A stretch of DNA of 64,000 nt from Piezodorus guildinii (lineage: Eukaryota; Arthropoda; Insecta; Hemiptera; Pentatomidae). A program made the translations under genes and the position numbers. Shown piece by piece: positions 1-10,764 of the stretch (the stretch's first letter is position 1; every line of letters starts with the position of its first letter). Under the pieces are notes generated by a model. The model searched no databases. It was not told the origin of the DNA and worked only from the letters and a program-made list of their open reading frames with translations. The stretch lies in NCBI GenBank assembly GCA_023052935.1, contig CM041292.1:101162426-101226425 (forward strand). Direction: 5' to 3'.

Positions 1-382
1 CACTGGAAAGACCCACTTTACACGACAAGCAACTATCTTGCAAAAAGATTTTATATCCACCATTCGCAACAAACTAAAAGCTTTATTGGTAATTGGCTTT
101 TCAATAGTTTAGATCAGAGGTTCCCAGAAAACATTCCTTTTTAACAACGATTACCCACTTAACATCGACAAATTAAAATTAGATAATTACTATTTTCTTG
201 AGATAATATAAAATATCTAATTTAAACTTGTACATTGATAATTATTACTCCTATTCATCTGCTTTTTTTTGCTCTTCGACCCATTTACCTTTCAGCGTAG
301 GCGAGCTCCCAGCCATTGGTACGACCCGACTCTGTTCCTGACAAGGTTTCTTTTCTCGCCCAGAGTTTTGCCTCCCTATTCA
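1..382. other. AT-rich flank, partly LINE 3' UTR
   Basis: No gene is visible. The more GC-rich part from about 250 to 382 lies directly downstream, on the minus strand, of the RT remnant at 383-1318 and is probably its 3' untranslated region. Confidence 0.4.
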
Positions 383-1318
383 CTACATGTGGGTGATATA
401 GGAGGTCCTTGGGCGTCCTCTAGGTCTTCTTCCTAAGGGCCTTACCTCTATTGTTTTAATCGAGTTCCGTAGGTGGTCCACTCGGCAGACATGCCCGTAC
501 CACCCGAATTGCCTCTTGTACAGGACTTCCAGAACAGAGCATATATTAAGCTCTTCCCTGACCCTTTCATTTCGGGACACAGTCTTTCCGTGTCTTCCCT
601 ACAATTCCACAAGAATCTTTATTTCTGAGGCAGTGATGCGACTCTATAGACTTTCATTCGCCATCCAGCTCTCTGCTGTATAGAGAAGCACCGGTAGAAA
701 GATGGACTTAAATAGTTGTAACTTCACGTTCCGTGCTACTTCTCTTTTTTCCGATGACCGTGTTTCAGATCTGGTAATCGACAGAATTAGCCTTGAAAAT
801 TCTACTTGAGATTTCTAAATCCAATTTTCCAGATCTATTGATCACTGTGGCAAGATACATGAAATCGTTCACCACCTCCATCAATTCTCCACCACAGGAG
901 ATCTACGTTTTCTTGAACTCTACCAACTTGAATAACCTGGACTTGATAGTCATTCCCTCTCCCTTCATTTCCTCATTCCACTCCGTCACTGCCAGCTGAA
1001 GCTGCACTGGTGATTCCGCTATAAGCACTATACGTCAGCAAACAAGAGGAACTGTATAACAGCAGTATACAGGTTTCAATGGCCCATGTGCATTATGGCT
1101 GTGAGTTTTTTGCAGACTGAGGCAATCTTGTCGATATATACAATAAACAGATGGGGATTTCGGGAATCACCGTGTTTTTCTCCCTTTTTTATCCTAAACA
1201 CTTTGGACTCCTGCCCATTTAAGCGCACTACACCCTTTGGCTCCTGGTATGTTGACTTTATAGCCCTCAGGAACTTCTGAGGAATGTCCTTTGCTCTTAA
1301 GATTTCCCGAATTACTCC
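383..1318 (-). pseudogene. RTE-like LINE reverse transcriptase, decayed 3' half
   Basis: Minus-strand translation gives the second half of a non-LTR reverse transcriptase of the type common in arthropod RTE-like elements. From N to C terminus one sees GDSRNPHLFIVYID (RT palm), a segment with the element's usual 'YLAT' motif, then SIFLPVLLYSAESW, GWYGHV and GRRPRGRPRT, the basic C-terminal signature of these proteins. Several in-frame stops interrupt it, including two between the AESW and GWYGHV blocks, and the endonuclease and N-terminal RT are absent, so it is a 5'-truncated dead copy. The role would have been cDNA synthesis by target-primed reverse transcription. The family is clear; the exact clade is inferred from the C-terminal signature. 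Confidence 0.8.
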
Positions 1319-2109
1319 TATTCATAAAACATTATTTGCCTCAATCTAAAATATCAGCAAGAGAGACCTCATTAAAAGGTTCAACTAGCAAAAAAAATAA
1401 ATCAGAATGCTATAAACCTGTGCAAATATTCAATGTTTACGTTCCTAAAAATAATAAACTTACGAAAATGTTGCATAATCGATCATTTAAAATATTTTTT
1501 TCTGAGATTAATCTGTAATATTGTATTTGAACATACAATCAGGGTTTGCACACTGCGAATTATCTCATAATTTTCCAACGAAAATCAGTCACAAATGTAC
1601 TATTAATTTGGTAACACGTTACGTTAGGCCACCAGATTTCTCATAAGTTTCGATTTACCATTTATCTTTTTTCACGATTGAACTTAATGTAGATAATTAT
1701 CTTCATGAATAACAATAAACTAAAATTATTAGTAAATACATAAATACGAACGAAAGGCGTAGAATAGTATATTATTTTTATATTAGTTTATGCCTAGATA
1801 TTAAAAAAATCTCTTATTCTACGCTGAAAAGGCCCATTCATATTCCAGGTTAAAGGATGATTTTGTTCGCTTCAAAAACTATTTTGAATTTGAAACTAGC
1901 TGGAAGTCTTATTTTCATTAAATATTATTTAATCAAATATTTTAATTCATTTCATTTCTTTTCTTTGACAAGCCATATATTTACATATGTTATTATTAAT
2001 TCAAATATAAGAGTGTGTTGACAGTGTCTGTGCGTCCTTATTTATAAAATATACATTCCCTCCATAGTTTCCAGTCATAATAAAATACATATTACTAATA
2101 TTATTATTG
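1319..2109. other. AT-rich sequence, nothing recognised
   Basis: No coding similarity or repeat structure is seen beyond short A/T runs. Confidence 0.4.
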
Positions 2110-2868
2110 GAGACAAACTATTAATTTACAAGACAATTCTCAAACGTATGTGGACCTACGGAATTGAACTATGGGGTACTACTAAATTTTCGAACATCAA
2201 ACGTATCTAATCCTTTCAGTCCAAAGTCCTTTGAACAATAGTCAATGCTCCCTATGTTACAAACAAGACCTTACATCACGACCTCAAGATCCCTTATGTC
2301 CTCGATCTCATCCCATCCAAATTCTCAACCGTCCACCAAAAACTTACTCTTCTTCCTAATCCCTTGGCACAATCCCTATCTAGTACCAACCATCCTTACA
2401 ACCCTCCTCGTAGGTTGAGGCGGCAGTGGCCGAGAGATCTCTTATAAATAATCAACTGGAGTGCTGGCAATGGCCAATTTCTCCACTTATGCCTGAGAGT
2501 GTGTGCTCTAGCGCCCTCACTCAGCCTCCACTGGCTGGACTAGTGACGCGGCTGATTCAGAGGCTCTGGGATCTCCTGACAGTGTGCCTCGGCATCCATT
2601 TATCCATTTTTGGATGCAGAGGTTCGATTCGAAGTTCTCAGGGGCAAAATGTAAATATTGTATATAAGTATGAATGTGTCCAAGATTATAATTATTTCAT
2701 TTTATTTCATAAACTTTATTTTATTTTTTTATAATTTATTTATTTATTTTTTCATTTGTTATTTAGGTTAACTTATTTTATTTTATTATTTATTTGTTTT
2801 ACTTTGTATATATGGAATGAATGACTTCTTTTATCTCTAATACCCATTGCCCGAGATAGTGGCAGATT
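2110..2868 (+). mobile_element. Jockey family A LINE, 5'-truncated 3' end
   Basis: The segment starts in the RT C-terminus (reading IWTYGIELWG-like, here MWTYGIELWGTT), runs through the terminal RRLRRQWPRDLL block and continues into a 3' UTR. The UTR matches the full-length copy at 22063-26962 on the opposite strand, including the shared stretches around 'gagtgctggcaatggc' and 'tggcagattgt'. Homology stops near 2868, before the A-rich tail seen in the full copy, so the 3' end is also clipped or was replaced by the following element. In-frame stops show it is dead. Confidence 0.8.
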
Positions 2869-3270
2869 GTGGTCTAAGCCTTCAAAGTGATAGCATCGTC
2901 CTTATCGTATTAGCCATAATAGTTATTAGTTATAACTAATTGCGAAGGTGTTTGTAGTGTGTATGTTGGTGTAAGTGCAGTCGAAAAATTAACTGAAGCA
3001 CAGAGCTATATTTTTTTAAAGGAGTTTGCTGAGAACAGTAAGATATTATATTATTAATTCTGTTTAAGTAGCTTGATAGATAACCACGCTATAGCTTGGA
3101 GTGGGGACGCGCACGCGCATAAACGACGCTACCGAGATAAGAAGCAATTGGAAGACAGTACCTGATCAGCCGTCAAATAGGTTGTTGCTGGATTTTTTTC
3201 TCTGTTCCACAACTCATTATAACTTCGTAAATTTTTTATTTTATTCTTTTTTCCATAATAAATACTAAAA

Positions 3271-4254
3271 ATGGTTGTCTGCCCTAAGTGTAATCAAACC
3301 GTTACACGAGATGACAAAACTGCACTCACATGCAGTATCGAAACTTGCCGAGCCATTTTTCATAGTAGATGCCTCAAAATGGAAGACCTGGATGTTGAAA
3401 AATTTAAAGCCTTAAAAAACAAATGGGTCTGTCTTAGCTGCGAAAAAGCAATTAAGAGGTTCGCCAGTGGGGACAGGAGCATTAGCCCCTCCGGGTCGGC
3501 CCTCCAGAGTGGAGGCAGTGAGGCCGACGTACTTAAATTATTGAAGGATCTCGTTTCTGAGATAAGAGATCTTAAGTCCTCACTCGTTGCCAATACCGAG
3601 GAGATAAAGGATATCAAAGATACTTTAAATAAGCAGGCGACGATTAGCTTCGAGAACGCGGAGCGTTTAAAATCGGTCGAGGCACTCCTGGAGGCCCAAA
3701 ATAAAAAAATTGATGTCCTCGCTCTAGAAAACATCACATTAAAAACTAGGGTCACCGAGCTTGAAATTAGGCTCAACAGATCAGAGCAAAATATCCTCAC
3801 TAAGACCGTAGAGATTAGGGGCATACCGGTGCGGCCCGGTGAGTCTCCGATGGGCCTGGTGATGGGCATCGGAGCCGGGCTAGGCCTTAAGTTGGAGGTG
3901 GAAGACATCGACCATGTTGAGAGGCTCAGGTCTAGGAAAGATGATGTACCTGGGCCACTAATGGTCCGTTTTATGCGCCAGACTGTGAGGGATGAGCTGG
4001 TGAGGAAGAGAAAGGTTGTCAGAGACTTTTCTACTCGCCACCTAGGATGGCAAGAAAACGATGTCCATAAAATATTCTTGGGTGAGGCGATGTCCCCGAC
4101 CAACAGGCATCTTTACTGGCTGGCCCGGCAAAGAAGAGCCGCCGGCAAATTGAAATACACATGGTTTAATGATGGTAAAGTGAAATGTCGCCGTGCGGAT
4201 GGCCAACCAGTAATAGTCATCAACTCGCCTTCTGACTTAGAAGTTTTTGACTGA
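3271..4254 (+). CDS. CR1-like LINE ORF1: PHD-type zinc finger, coiled coil, FP-like C-terminal domain
   Basis: An uninterrupted 327-residue ORF opens with ATG after an 'aaaaatggttg' context. Residues about 4-57 carry a Cys4-His-Cys3 pattern (VCPKCNQ, LTCSIETC, FHSRC, WVCLSCEK) like a PHD finger. Residues about 85-180 are a heptad-rich coiled coil (long run of L, I, E and K without proline). The C-terminal 140 residues, from about VEIRGIPVRPGES to the end, resemble the FP-type domain found in ORF1 proteins of many arthropod non-LTR elements. Such proteins bind element RNA and act as nucleic-acid chaperones. ORF1 is intact although the downstream ORF2 is deleted, so only trans mobilisation would be possible. 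The basis is motif reading, not alignment. Confidence 0.85.
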   Translation: MVVCPKCNQTVTRDDKTALTCSIETCRAIFHSRCLKMEDLDVEKFKALKNKWVCLSCEKAIKRFASGDRSISPSGSALQSGGSEADVLKLLKDLVSEIRDLKSSLVANTEEIKDIKDTLNKQATISFENAERLKSVEALLEAQNKKIDVLALENITLKTRVTELEIRLNRSEQNILTKTVEIRGIPVRPGESPMGLVMGIGAGLGLKLEVEDIDHVERLRSRKDDVPGPLMVRFMRQTVRDELVRKRKVVRDFSTRHLGWQENDVHKIFLGEAMSPTNRHLYWLARQRRAAGKLKYTWFNDGKVKCRRADGQPVIVINSPSDLEVFD

Positions 4255-4700
4255 CATCAGGGACTACTTTTCACCTTTCGGGATCATCGGCTTTCGACCA
4301 TTCGTTTTTTAACCACTAATTCGCGATTTTCATCTCATCATTATTTTTTTCTTTATTACTGTAGCTATTTTTATTTTTGTTCAACATTAAGACAAAATGC
4401 AATTTTTTTTCTTTATTCGCAAATATACGTGAATTTTTTGTTATCTAACTCAACAAGAGTAATAATTATTTTATTTTTATTCGCTATGTACAGACTACTA
4501 ACAGCTGTTGAAATTGTAAAAACCTTTTTGATTTTCTATATTATGTTTGTTTTATTTCTATTTTCTAAGAATGTTTATGTTTCTAGTTCTTATTCCACAA
4601 ATAATGTCAATGCACTGCAGGTTTATTCATCTTCTCATTCCTCGCTCCCCTTTTCTCATGGCCCACCATCTCGGTTCACTACTTCCAATTTTCCTTTCCC

Positions 4701-5835
4701 ATGACTAATATCCTTTTAACCTGTCACGTCAACGCACAGTCACTCCTAGCCCATATTGATGAATTCCATGACTTTTTCCTCCATAACTTTTATCACTTAA
4801 TAGCTGTTTCTGAAACCTGGCTGAAACCTACAATTCCGACATCGCAAGTTTCCCTTCCGAATTATACATTGCTCCGTCATGACAGAGATGACCGAACGGG
4901 TGGCGGCGTGGGTCTCTTTGTTCATGACAGCCTCAAATCCAAACAACTCATTCAATCACCCCATTCCGATTGCCCTCACCTCGAATACCTTTTCGCCGAA
5001 ATATCCACAGCTTCACATTCTCTACTATTTGGAGTCATATACCGCCCTCCCAGAGTACCCTTTGAGACAGAATTCGAATCCACTCTTTACAATCTAATCC
5101 CATCCTATAACAATATCATCCTCACTGGGGATTTTAACACCAACCTATTGTTGCCTTCCTCAGACCATGCCTACTTAACCAACCTCTTCTTCTCTCTCGA
5201 TCTTTATATTGTACCATATAATCCCACACACCACACCCAGTCCTCAGAATCCTGGCTCGATCTGTATGTTCTGGATTCTGCTGATAAACTCCTCGCCTCG
5301 TCTCAACATCCTGTTCCGTTCTTGTCTGCTCACGACCTTATCCAGATATCCTATAATCTTCCGATCACTCTATTTTCCCCAAGAACCATTTCTTTTCGTA
5401 ACCTTAACACCCTTTCCTCTGAAATCTTGGCGCCAGATCTTGAAGATATCCCATGGAACACCATATACTCGCTTAGGACCGTAGATTCTATGGTTGAAAC
5501 CCTTACCTGTCATCTCCATAATATCCTAGACAACCATGCTCCCCTTATCACAAAGAAAATCCGACACCCTCCTGCTCCTTGGTTAACGCCAGAAATTAGG
5601 GAATGTATGAGGCACAGGGATGCTGCAAGGCGACGATTCAGGCGCTCCCGTCTTCCTAGTGATTACTCCACCTTCAAACATCTCAGAAACAGTACCCAAT
5701 CCATGATACGCCAAGCTAAATCCCAATATTTTCAGCAATCCTTATCTTGTGCTTCCGACTCCAAAACCAAATGGACAATCCTGCGTAAATTATCCTTAGG
5801 AAAACACACCCATAACCTCACACACCTATCTCTTT
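4701..5835 (+). pseudogene. CR1-like LINE ORF2: AP-like endonuclease domain, truncated
   Basis: The ORF begins at ATG 4701 and shows the endonuclease/exonuclease/phosphatase order: HVNAQSL (Asn), SETWL (catalytic Glu), GVGLFVHDSL, GVIYRPP, LTGDFNTN (Asp/Asn) and SAHDLI (the terminal His-containing motif, with A where S-D-H is usual). The last segment (RRRFRRSRLPSDYSTF, ILRKLSLGK) is the linker towards RT. The frame then runs off near 5835 into RT C-terminal sequence in another frame. In a working element this domain nicks the target DNA. It is truncated by deletion of the RT palm, so it is non-functional as ORF2. Confidence 0.8.
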
Positions 5836-6460
5836 CCATTCATCTGTCAAGAACTTAGGTATTACTCTTGATCAAACTCTCTCTTGGAAACCGCACATCT
5901 CCCAAATATCCCGCCGAACCATAACAACCCTAAAGCAATTCCGTCGCCTCCATCACCTCCTACCATTCAATATTCGTAAACTCCTTGTTTCTTCCCTTGT
6001 CTTTCCCCACTTTGACTACGGATGCGAGGTGTACAGCGGACTTTCAGGTGAGCTCGAAGCAAAACTTAAGCGTACTGTGCAATACGGTTTGTATTCGGAA
6101 TCACCAGAGACACGCATATAACCCAGTATTACACCGAGTTAAGGTGGCTTCATCCTCGTTACAGATGCCAGTATTTCCTAGCCTCCTTCCTCTACCAGGT
6201 TATCAGAACTCATCGTCCCAGCTACATCTTCCAATCCCTTCAATTTAAATCATCAATTCAGTCCCGTTCTACTAGATCCCGTCTTTCTGACCTCTACCCT
6301 CCTCCTCACCGTACTGCTGCCTTTGACAAGTCCTTTCTAGCCAAAGCAACCACTCTTTGGAATTCTATTCCTCCTGAGATCCGTCATGCAAGTACTGCTT
6401 CCTCCTTCAAATCGCTACTTTTCAACCACCTTCTCCTTACCCAGTCAAACAGACAATAAC
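5836..6460 (+). pseudogene. CR1-like LINE ORF2: RT thumb and C-terminus
   Basis: Immediately after the deletion point another frame reads NLGITLDQTLSWKPHI (thumb), then LVSSLVFPHFDYGCEVYSG. After a frame change it reads RPSYIFQSLQF and ATTLWNSIPPEIRHAS, ending with a stop at about 6458. These are the usual C-terminal landmarks of CR1/Jockey-superfamily RTs. At least one further frameshift or stop lies near 6090-6150. It is a remnant of the same element as the endonuclease upstream, and a related 3' end occurs at 54840-55820. Confidence 0.75.
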
Positions 6461-6767
6461 TTCAAACTGCAGATGCTATAAATACCAATTATTATTATTA
6501 TTATTTTTTTTTTTTTTATGTGTTTGTATTACTCAAATTATCATTGATGAACCAGCTATTACTGTTTTTTTTTTTTTTGTTTTTCTTATTCCGAAAGTCT
6601 GACTTGTAAATATGTACATATATTACTACCTTAATTATTTTTTAGTTTAGTATTTTGTTATTCTAAATCATGACCACACTGTTCCGGTCATCAATTATGT
6701 ATTTTATTTTATTCTTAAGGGACTTTAGTCCCAGGATAATAAAGAAGTTTTTTCATTTCATTTCATT
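6461..6767 (+). other. CR1-like 3' UTR with terminal hairpin
   Basis: AT-rich 3' UTR. At 6719-6732 the sequence GGGACTttAGTCCC forms a 6-bp stem just before 'aggataataaagaa' and the ATTTC-type tail. The related copy has GGGACTAGTCCC at 55801-55812 in the same position, which suggests a conserved 3' recognition structure. Confidence 0.6.
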
Positions 6768-7119
6768 GTATTATTTCTGAATAAAGAACTATTAAAAAAA
6801 AATGGATTAATATAAATTAATATTGCGTTTCCAGAAAAATTAAAAGTATTTATTTGAATGAAAATCAAATTTCTAACCATCTGAAAGCAAAATCATTTTA
6901 ATTAAATTAATTAGCAAAGTAAATACTGTTCCAATTTATAAGAAATATATTTAAGCATATTGAGCATTGTATCAATGTTTTGTGTTAAGGTTTCCCTATA
7001 CACATGCTCGATTATTATTAGTTTTTTAAAAACAATTCAAAGTGTTAATCTTTCGTTATCAAAAACAAAACATATAAGGGCTTATTTCTGGATCCTAAAA
7101 AAAAGTTATTTTTTTCTAG
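6768..7119. other. AT-rich sequence, nothing recognised
   Basis: No repeats or coding similarity are seen. The last ~15 bases are a T-rich tract ending in AG, just before the exon-like segment at 7120. Confidence 0.4.
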
Positions 7120-7236
7120 GAGAAGGCTTCCCCACAATTGAAGAAAATACTTATTTAAGTTGCGAAGGAGTTGCGATGATATACAACGGTTATGTTAAAA
7201 AAAATAAAACGATGCCATTGAATAATTTGGATGTGG
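7120..7236 (+). CDS. Candidate host-gene internal exon (117 bp)
   Basis: A T-rich tract followed by 'tag' precedes an open 117-bp segment ending at G|GTACTT, a plausible donor. With two bases completing an upstream codon, it reads EGFPTIEENTYLSCEGVAMI and onward for about 38 codons without a stop, with a non-repetitive, protein-like composition that stands out from the AT-rich flanks. The length is a multiple of three and both borders are phase 1. I do not recognise the protein. A second segment with the same phase and strand lies at 60715-60849. It could be one exon of a gene whose introns hold most of this window, or a chance ORF; evidence is splice-site and composition reading only. Confidence 0.35.
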
Positions 7237-8192
7237 GTACTTGACAATGATATGTTTTTTTAACATAGAGTAAATAAAATTCAGATCTGACAAGAAATAA
7301 TAATATTTTATTTATCATAAACCGCGTAGCTCATTGCTGTTTATCTGTATTTCCTTTATATAACCTCTTTCGTATCCTTCATAATTTGTAGCAATTTTAA
7401 TTTAAATTATTTTATTTATTAAATTCAATCCGCCAAACCGTACTCAAAGATAATGAAGTGTAGATTTTGTTCTATTTTTTTCAATGTGTTTCGATATTAG
7501 AAACAATATATTTATAGTTATATTAGATTGATTATAGTAATAGGTTAAGTTATTTTAAAAATCAATTTCTTCATCAACCATAATTCTAACTTTAGTTTAA
7601 TAAGTTTCCATTTTATTCTTTTAAATATACAATTAGCGACCCAGTAGAAGTAGACATACCCAAAATTACTCAATACATTTTCGCTGTAACGTAATCGTGG
7701 TATATAGTCACGTTTGCAACATAAATGTGACAGATATACATTGATCTGACGAATGGGATATTTTCACATGAAAACAACTTTAATAAATGCAATTGCTAAA
7801 AATATATTATTTATATTTCTTGAAAATTTATACGTTTTATAATAATGGAGTAGTTTTTAGAAAACACAACAGTAAAAAAAAATTAAAATTAGAGTGTTTT
7901 ATCGATAGTTTCTTTGTTACCACATCTCCAAACAACTGCTCCATCATATGCGTTTTATAGTTACTACTCATAAACGCATTTATGCAAATTTAAATAAAAA
8001 CAAAATAGAATATTCGCGAGCAATGCCGCGGGTAACAGATTATTTATAAATATTTATGTATATTCTAAATCTTCAGGTAGACCTTAAAAAATTGTATAAT
8101 TACGTAGGCATATTTGTAAATTAAGTGGTATTTTTTATTATTACTTGTCACCATAATTAATTAGGTTTTATCTTATTTATTATCTTGTTTTC
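7237..8192. other. AT-rich sequence, nothing recognised
   Basis: No coding similarity or clear repeat is visible. Confidence 0.4.
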
Positions 8193-8282
8193 ATAGCTTT
8201 GATGATGGCTATAGCATAGGCCGAAACGCTAGCGTTCAATAAAATAAGACATATTGTATTAGCTATTTCTTTGATCAAAGCA
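8193..8282 (+). repeat. Solo hammerhead-like motif (repeat fragment)
   Basis: At 8199-8238 the plus strand reads TTGATGA, a short GGC/GCC-capable stem region, then GGCCGAAACGCTAGCG. This is the same motif, in the same order, as in the arms of the three foldbacks at 8374, 27199 and 29383. It is probably a fragment of a related element. Confidence 0.5.
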
Positions 8283-8373
8283 TCCATAACCAGTTTTTAA
8301 ATATAACAAATAATGGAAATGACTATATTGTTTGAAAGTTGACCATAGAGAATATATGATGGTAAGAACATAA

Positions 8374-8624
8374 GAAGATGGTTGGGGGTGCGGTCATCAA
8401 GAAATAAAAAACTAATTAAGAACACTTATTTATCTTTGTGCCGACGCTCGGCCAACATTGTAGACTTTCATCAACTGCGGAAAGATATCTCAAAAATTGA
8501 GATACCTTCGTAAAAGTATACTTGAGACACCTTTTCGGAGTCGTCACAATATGGGCACACAAATATAATAAGTGTTTGTTATCAGTGTGTTATTTGTTGA
8601 TGACCGCACCCCCAACCACCTTGT
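8374..8624. mobile_element. Foldback element 1 (hammerhead-like arms)
   Basis: The ends are inverted copies: left 'gatggttgggggtgcggtc' pairs with right 'gaccgcacccccaaccacc'. The left arm contains, on the minus strand, TTGATGA ... GGCCGAGCGTCGGCAC (8438-8475), the degenerate form of the motif seen in the other two copies. About 250 bp long, no coding capacity. Confidence 0.75.
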
Positions 8625-9054
8625 TCATTATACATTGCTTTAAATTCATTCATCGATTTTTATGAGGAAAGCCACTAAAACATAACGATTTTTTGTTTTT
8701 AAAAAGCGATTAGGAGGAATTTTTTTTTTTTAATTAATTTGTTCTTAGGTTGTTTCTCCGTAGCATTGCAAGACAAAATAATTATAAACTTCAGACTCAC
8801 TTAAATTCAGATTACTGTGAATTCAGACTGCATTCAACACGAAATATCCTCCTAAATTAAAAAAAAAAATATTAACAAATATTACTAACGCTATCCAACT
8901 TACAATTTCGATATTTGAAAAACAAACCTTATAGATATCTTATGAATGTTTTCCCAGTTCGAATTTTGCAGGTATGATGTTCCAATAAAAAGTAAAAAGT
9001 AGGCTGAAAATATGAAATACGGTATTTTATAACTTTAATTTACACCTAGTTGAA
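8625..9054. other. AT-rich sequence, nothing recognised
   Basis: It contains T and A runs with short inverted 'taggagga/tcctccta' sequences near 8710 and 8850, but no gene. Confidence 0.4.
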
Positions 9055-9310
9055 GGAGATAGATTACAACATGTCGAGAGTTCTAAATATCTATGAGCTC
9101 ATCTCAATGAGAGTGGAAGAAAAACGCCCAATAAATTAGAGCAGCAGGGAAGATGTTATCTATGGTTATGGGTTATGGTTAAGATGTTATATGGGGTTTC
9201 CTGGAGAGAAGAGAAATAAAAAAGCGAACCAAACTAGCTGTCTGTAAATTGAAATTCCTCACTATTCCATCGTACTCCTCAGAATCATGGAACCTCACAA
9301 AAAAATTATT
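9055..9310 (+). pseudogene. RTE-like RT fragment
   Basis: Plus-strand frames give ESSKYL*AHLNESG and, after frame changes, a degraded PSYSSESW block. These match the FKYLGAHLNEQG and LTYASESW segments of the minus-strand copy at 33003-33602. A short, stop-ridden remnant of the same RTE-like family. Confidence 0.55.
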
Positions 9311-9745
9311 TTCTCAGATGTTTTAAGGTTACTGTGCGTTTTCCCCATTCTGCGGCATTTCATAATTTCATTTCAGCTGTATTGATCCTATTCGCAATGA
9401 AAATCTGAATTTAGATTCGCTCTGGTTAATCCCTCCATTGAGAGAGAAAGTTCTGAAGTGAATCCTTACTTCAAGATACTTCTGTGCTCATGACGGAATC
9501 CCCTTTGTATTGAGATAAGGAAGAGAAACGGTTATGCTCTAATATTCTAACTCGATTGGAGTCGTTTCCTCCAATTTCTGAATATAGATTTTAATTTAGA
9601 CTAACTTATTGCATAAGTTCTCACATTGATTCGAATGTTTCACTTATTCTAATACATAAATTTTAGATGAAATTAAAATTTAATGCTAATGAAGATTTAA
9701 TGCTTTGATTATTTAAATTTATGAAAATAATTAGGGCAATAATAA
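9311..9745. other. AT-rich sequence, nothing recognised
   Basis: No feature is supported here; it ends at the Helitron 5' terminus. Confidence 0.4.
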
Positions 9746-10086
9746 TCAAATATATAAAATTCTCGTGTCACAGTTTTAGTTACCATACTCCTCCGAAACG
9801 GCTTGACCGATTTTTATGAAATTTTATATGCACATTCAATAGGTCTGAGAATCGGCTACTATCTATTTTTTTACCCCTTGTGTTGTCAATCCCTAACATT
9901 TTTTCTTATTTTTAGGACAAATTTTTTTTAAATAATTTTTTATTTATAATTAATAATTTATAATATGACATTAAAAATACATGAAACCCTAAATATTTAC
10001 TCTTCTGTCACCAACCCCTATTTTTTAATAGTCCTTTTAGTATTTTAATAATTTTTCATTCCGCTCGATAACTGCTCAATGATGAC

Positions 10087-10398
10087 TTGGTAAGTTATCC
10101 CCTAACGGTGTCACTTCTCAGCCAGCAAACAGTACGGAGTATTGATGGGACCGAAGCCCGTCTTCTGTTTCTCACTGAAAATAAGCATTTTCTCCAGATA
10201 ATAAGCTCACCCCTCCACAGTTTTGCAGTAGCAGTAACCTTTAAAATTATTATTTTACTATCTCAGTGTAACTCATGTTTTTCACACGGACAATTATACG
10301 TGGCATGCTCTCGAGTGTGCAAACCTTCCAGTTTGTTTGTGTTAGCTAAAGATAGGCTAACAAAAAATATTGTTCACGCTATAGCATTAAGAGATTGA
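10087..10398 (+). pseudogene. Helitron helicase C-terminal remnant
   Basis: The open frame ends with FSHGQLYVACSRVCKPSSL and then TKNIVHAIALRD, the C-terminal block of Pif1-like Helitron helicases (the usual form is GQLYVACSRV.. followed by TKN.V). The upstream part of the frame (about 60 residues) is not recognisable as helicase. It lacks the Walker motifs, the Rep domain and any ATG-led full ORF, so it is a remnant. It sits 243 bp from the 3' end of the Helitron, the usual place for the end of the RepHel gene. Confidence 0.75.
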
Positions 10399-10612
10399 TA
10401 TTGTTTGCTAGTGGTTCTGTCGTAATTATTAATGCTATGAATAATTTTAAGGAATAAATAATAATAAATTAAAAAAATTAATGTTTGGTGTTTTATTTTT
10501 ATATTCCCTCAGCGCTCCATGCCTCTTTCATACATATACCTTATCCTTACACACTTACAATAAGTTAGTTGTTTTTTTTCTACACTAAAAATGTCCTAGA
10601 AATAATTTAGAT

Positions 10613-10641
10613 GGCAAAACGACGTTTGCCGGGTCAGCTAG
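10613..10641 (+). other. Helitron 3' hairpin and CTAG terminus
   Basis: GGCAAA (10613-10618) pairs with TTTGCC (10625-10630). The hairpin ends eight bases before CTAG (10638-10641) and is followed by T. This is the signal that terminates rolling-circle transposition in Helitrons. Confidence 0.85.
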
Positions 10642-10764
10642 TAATAATATAAAGTACCATATCTACTGTCTGTCCAGAAATTGCAAAAAGCTAATATTTG
10701 TCATTGTATCTTGTAATTTCTTTTGAATTGGTTTTATCTCTTGAAATCAACGAACACAGGCAAA

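Larger units (their letters stand above)
2869..6767 (+). mobile_element. CR1-like LINE with internal deletion in ORF2
   Basis: One plus-strand element carries a probable 5' UTR (about 2869-3270, containing a GC-rich patch near 3105-3165), an intact ORF1 (3271-4254), a 446-bp AT-rich spacer, an endonuclease ORF (4701 on), a junction near 5835 and then the RT C-terminus and 3' UTR. The whole RT palm is missing. The 3' UTR ends with a GGGACT/AGTCCC hairpin and 'aataaagaa' followed by short ATTTC repeats. The 5' boundary is not defined by the sequence. CR1 group is inferred from the PHD-type ORF1, the CR1-style EN and C-terminus, and the short-repeat 3' tail. Confidence 0.7.
9746..10641 (+). mobile_element. 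Helitron with both termini
   Basis: The left end is A|TC at 9745/9746 followed by the typical insect Helitron start 'attctcgtgtcacag ... cctccgaaacggcttgaccg'. The right end is a short hairpin (GGCAAA/TTTGCC at 10613-10630) followed by GGGTCAGCTAG|T. TC at the 5' end, CTAG preceded by a hairpin at the 3' end, and insertion between A and T are the defining Helitron features. At 896 bp it is internally deleted: only the end of the helicase remains (10087-10398). It is probably non-autonomous now. Confidence 0.9.

Noticed and set aside
3360..4103. Long minus-strand frame opposite the CR1-like ORF1
   Set aside because: It is the shadow of an ORF with clear zinc finger and coiled-coil motifs on the plus strand; its translation shows no domain.
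4429..4704. Hydrophobic frame between ORF1 and the endonuclease ORF
   Set aside because: It lies in the inter-ORF spacer, starts without ATG, and its composition simply reflects T-rich DNA.
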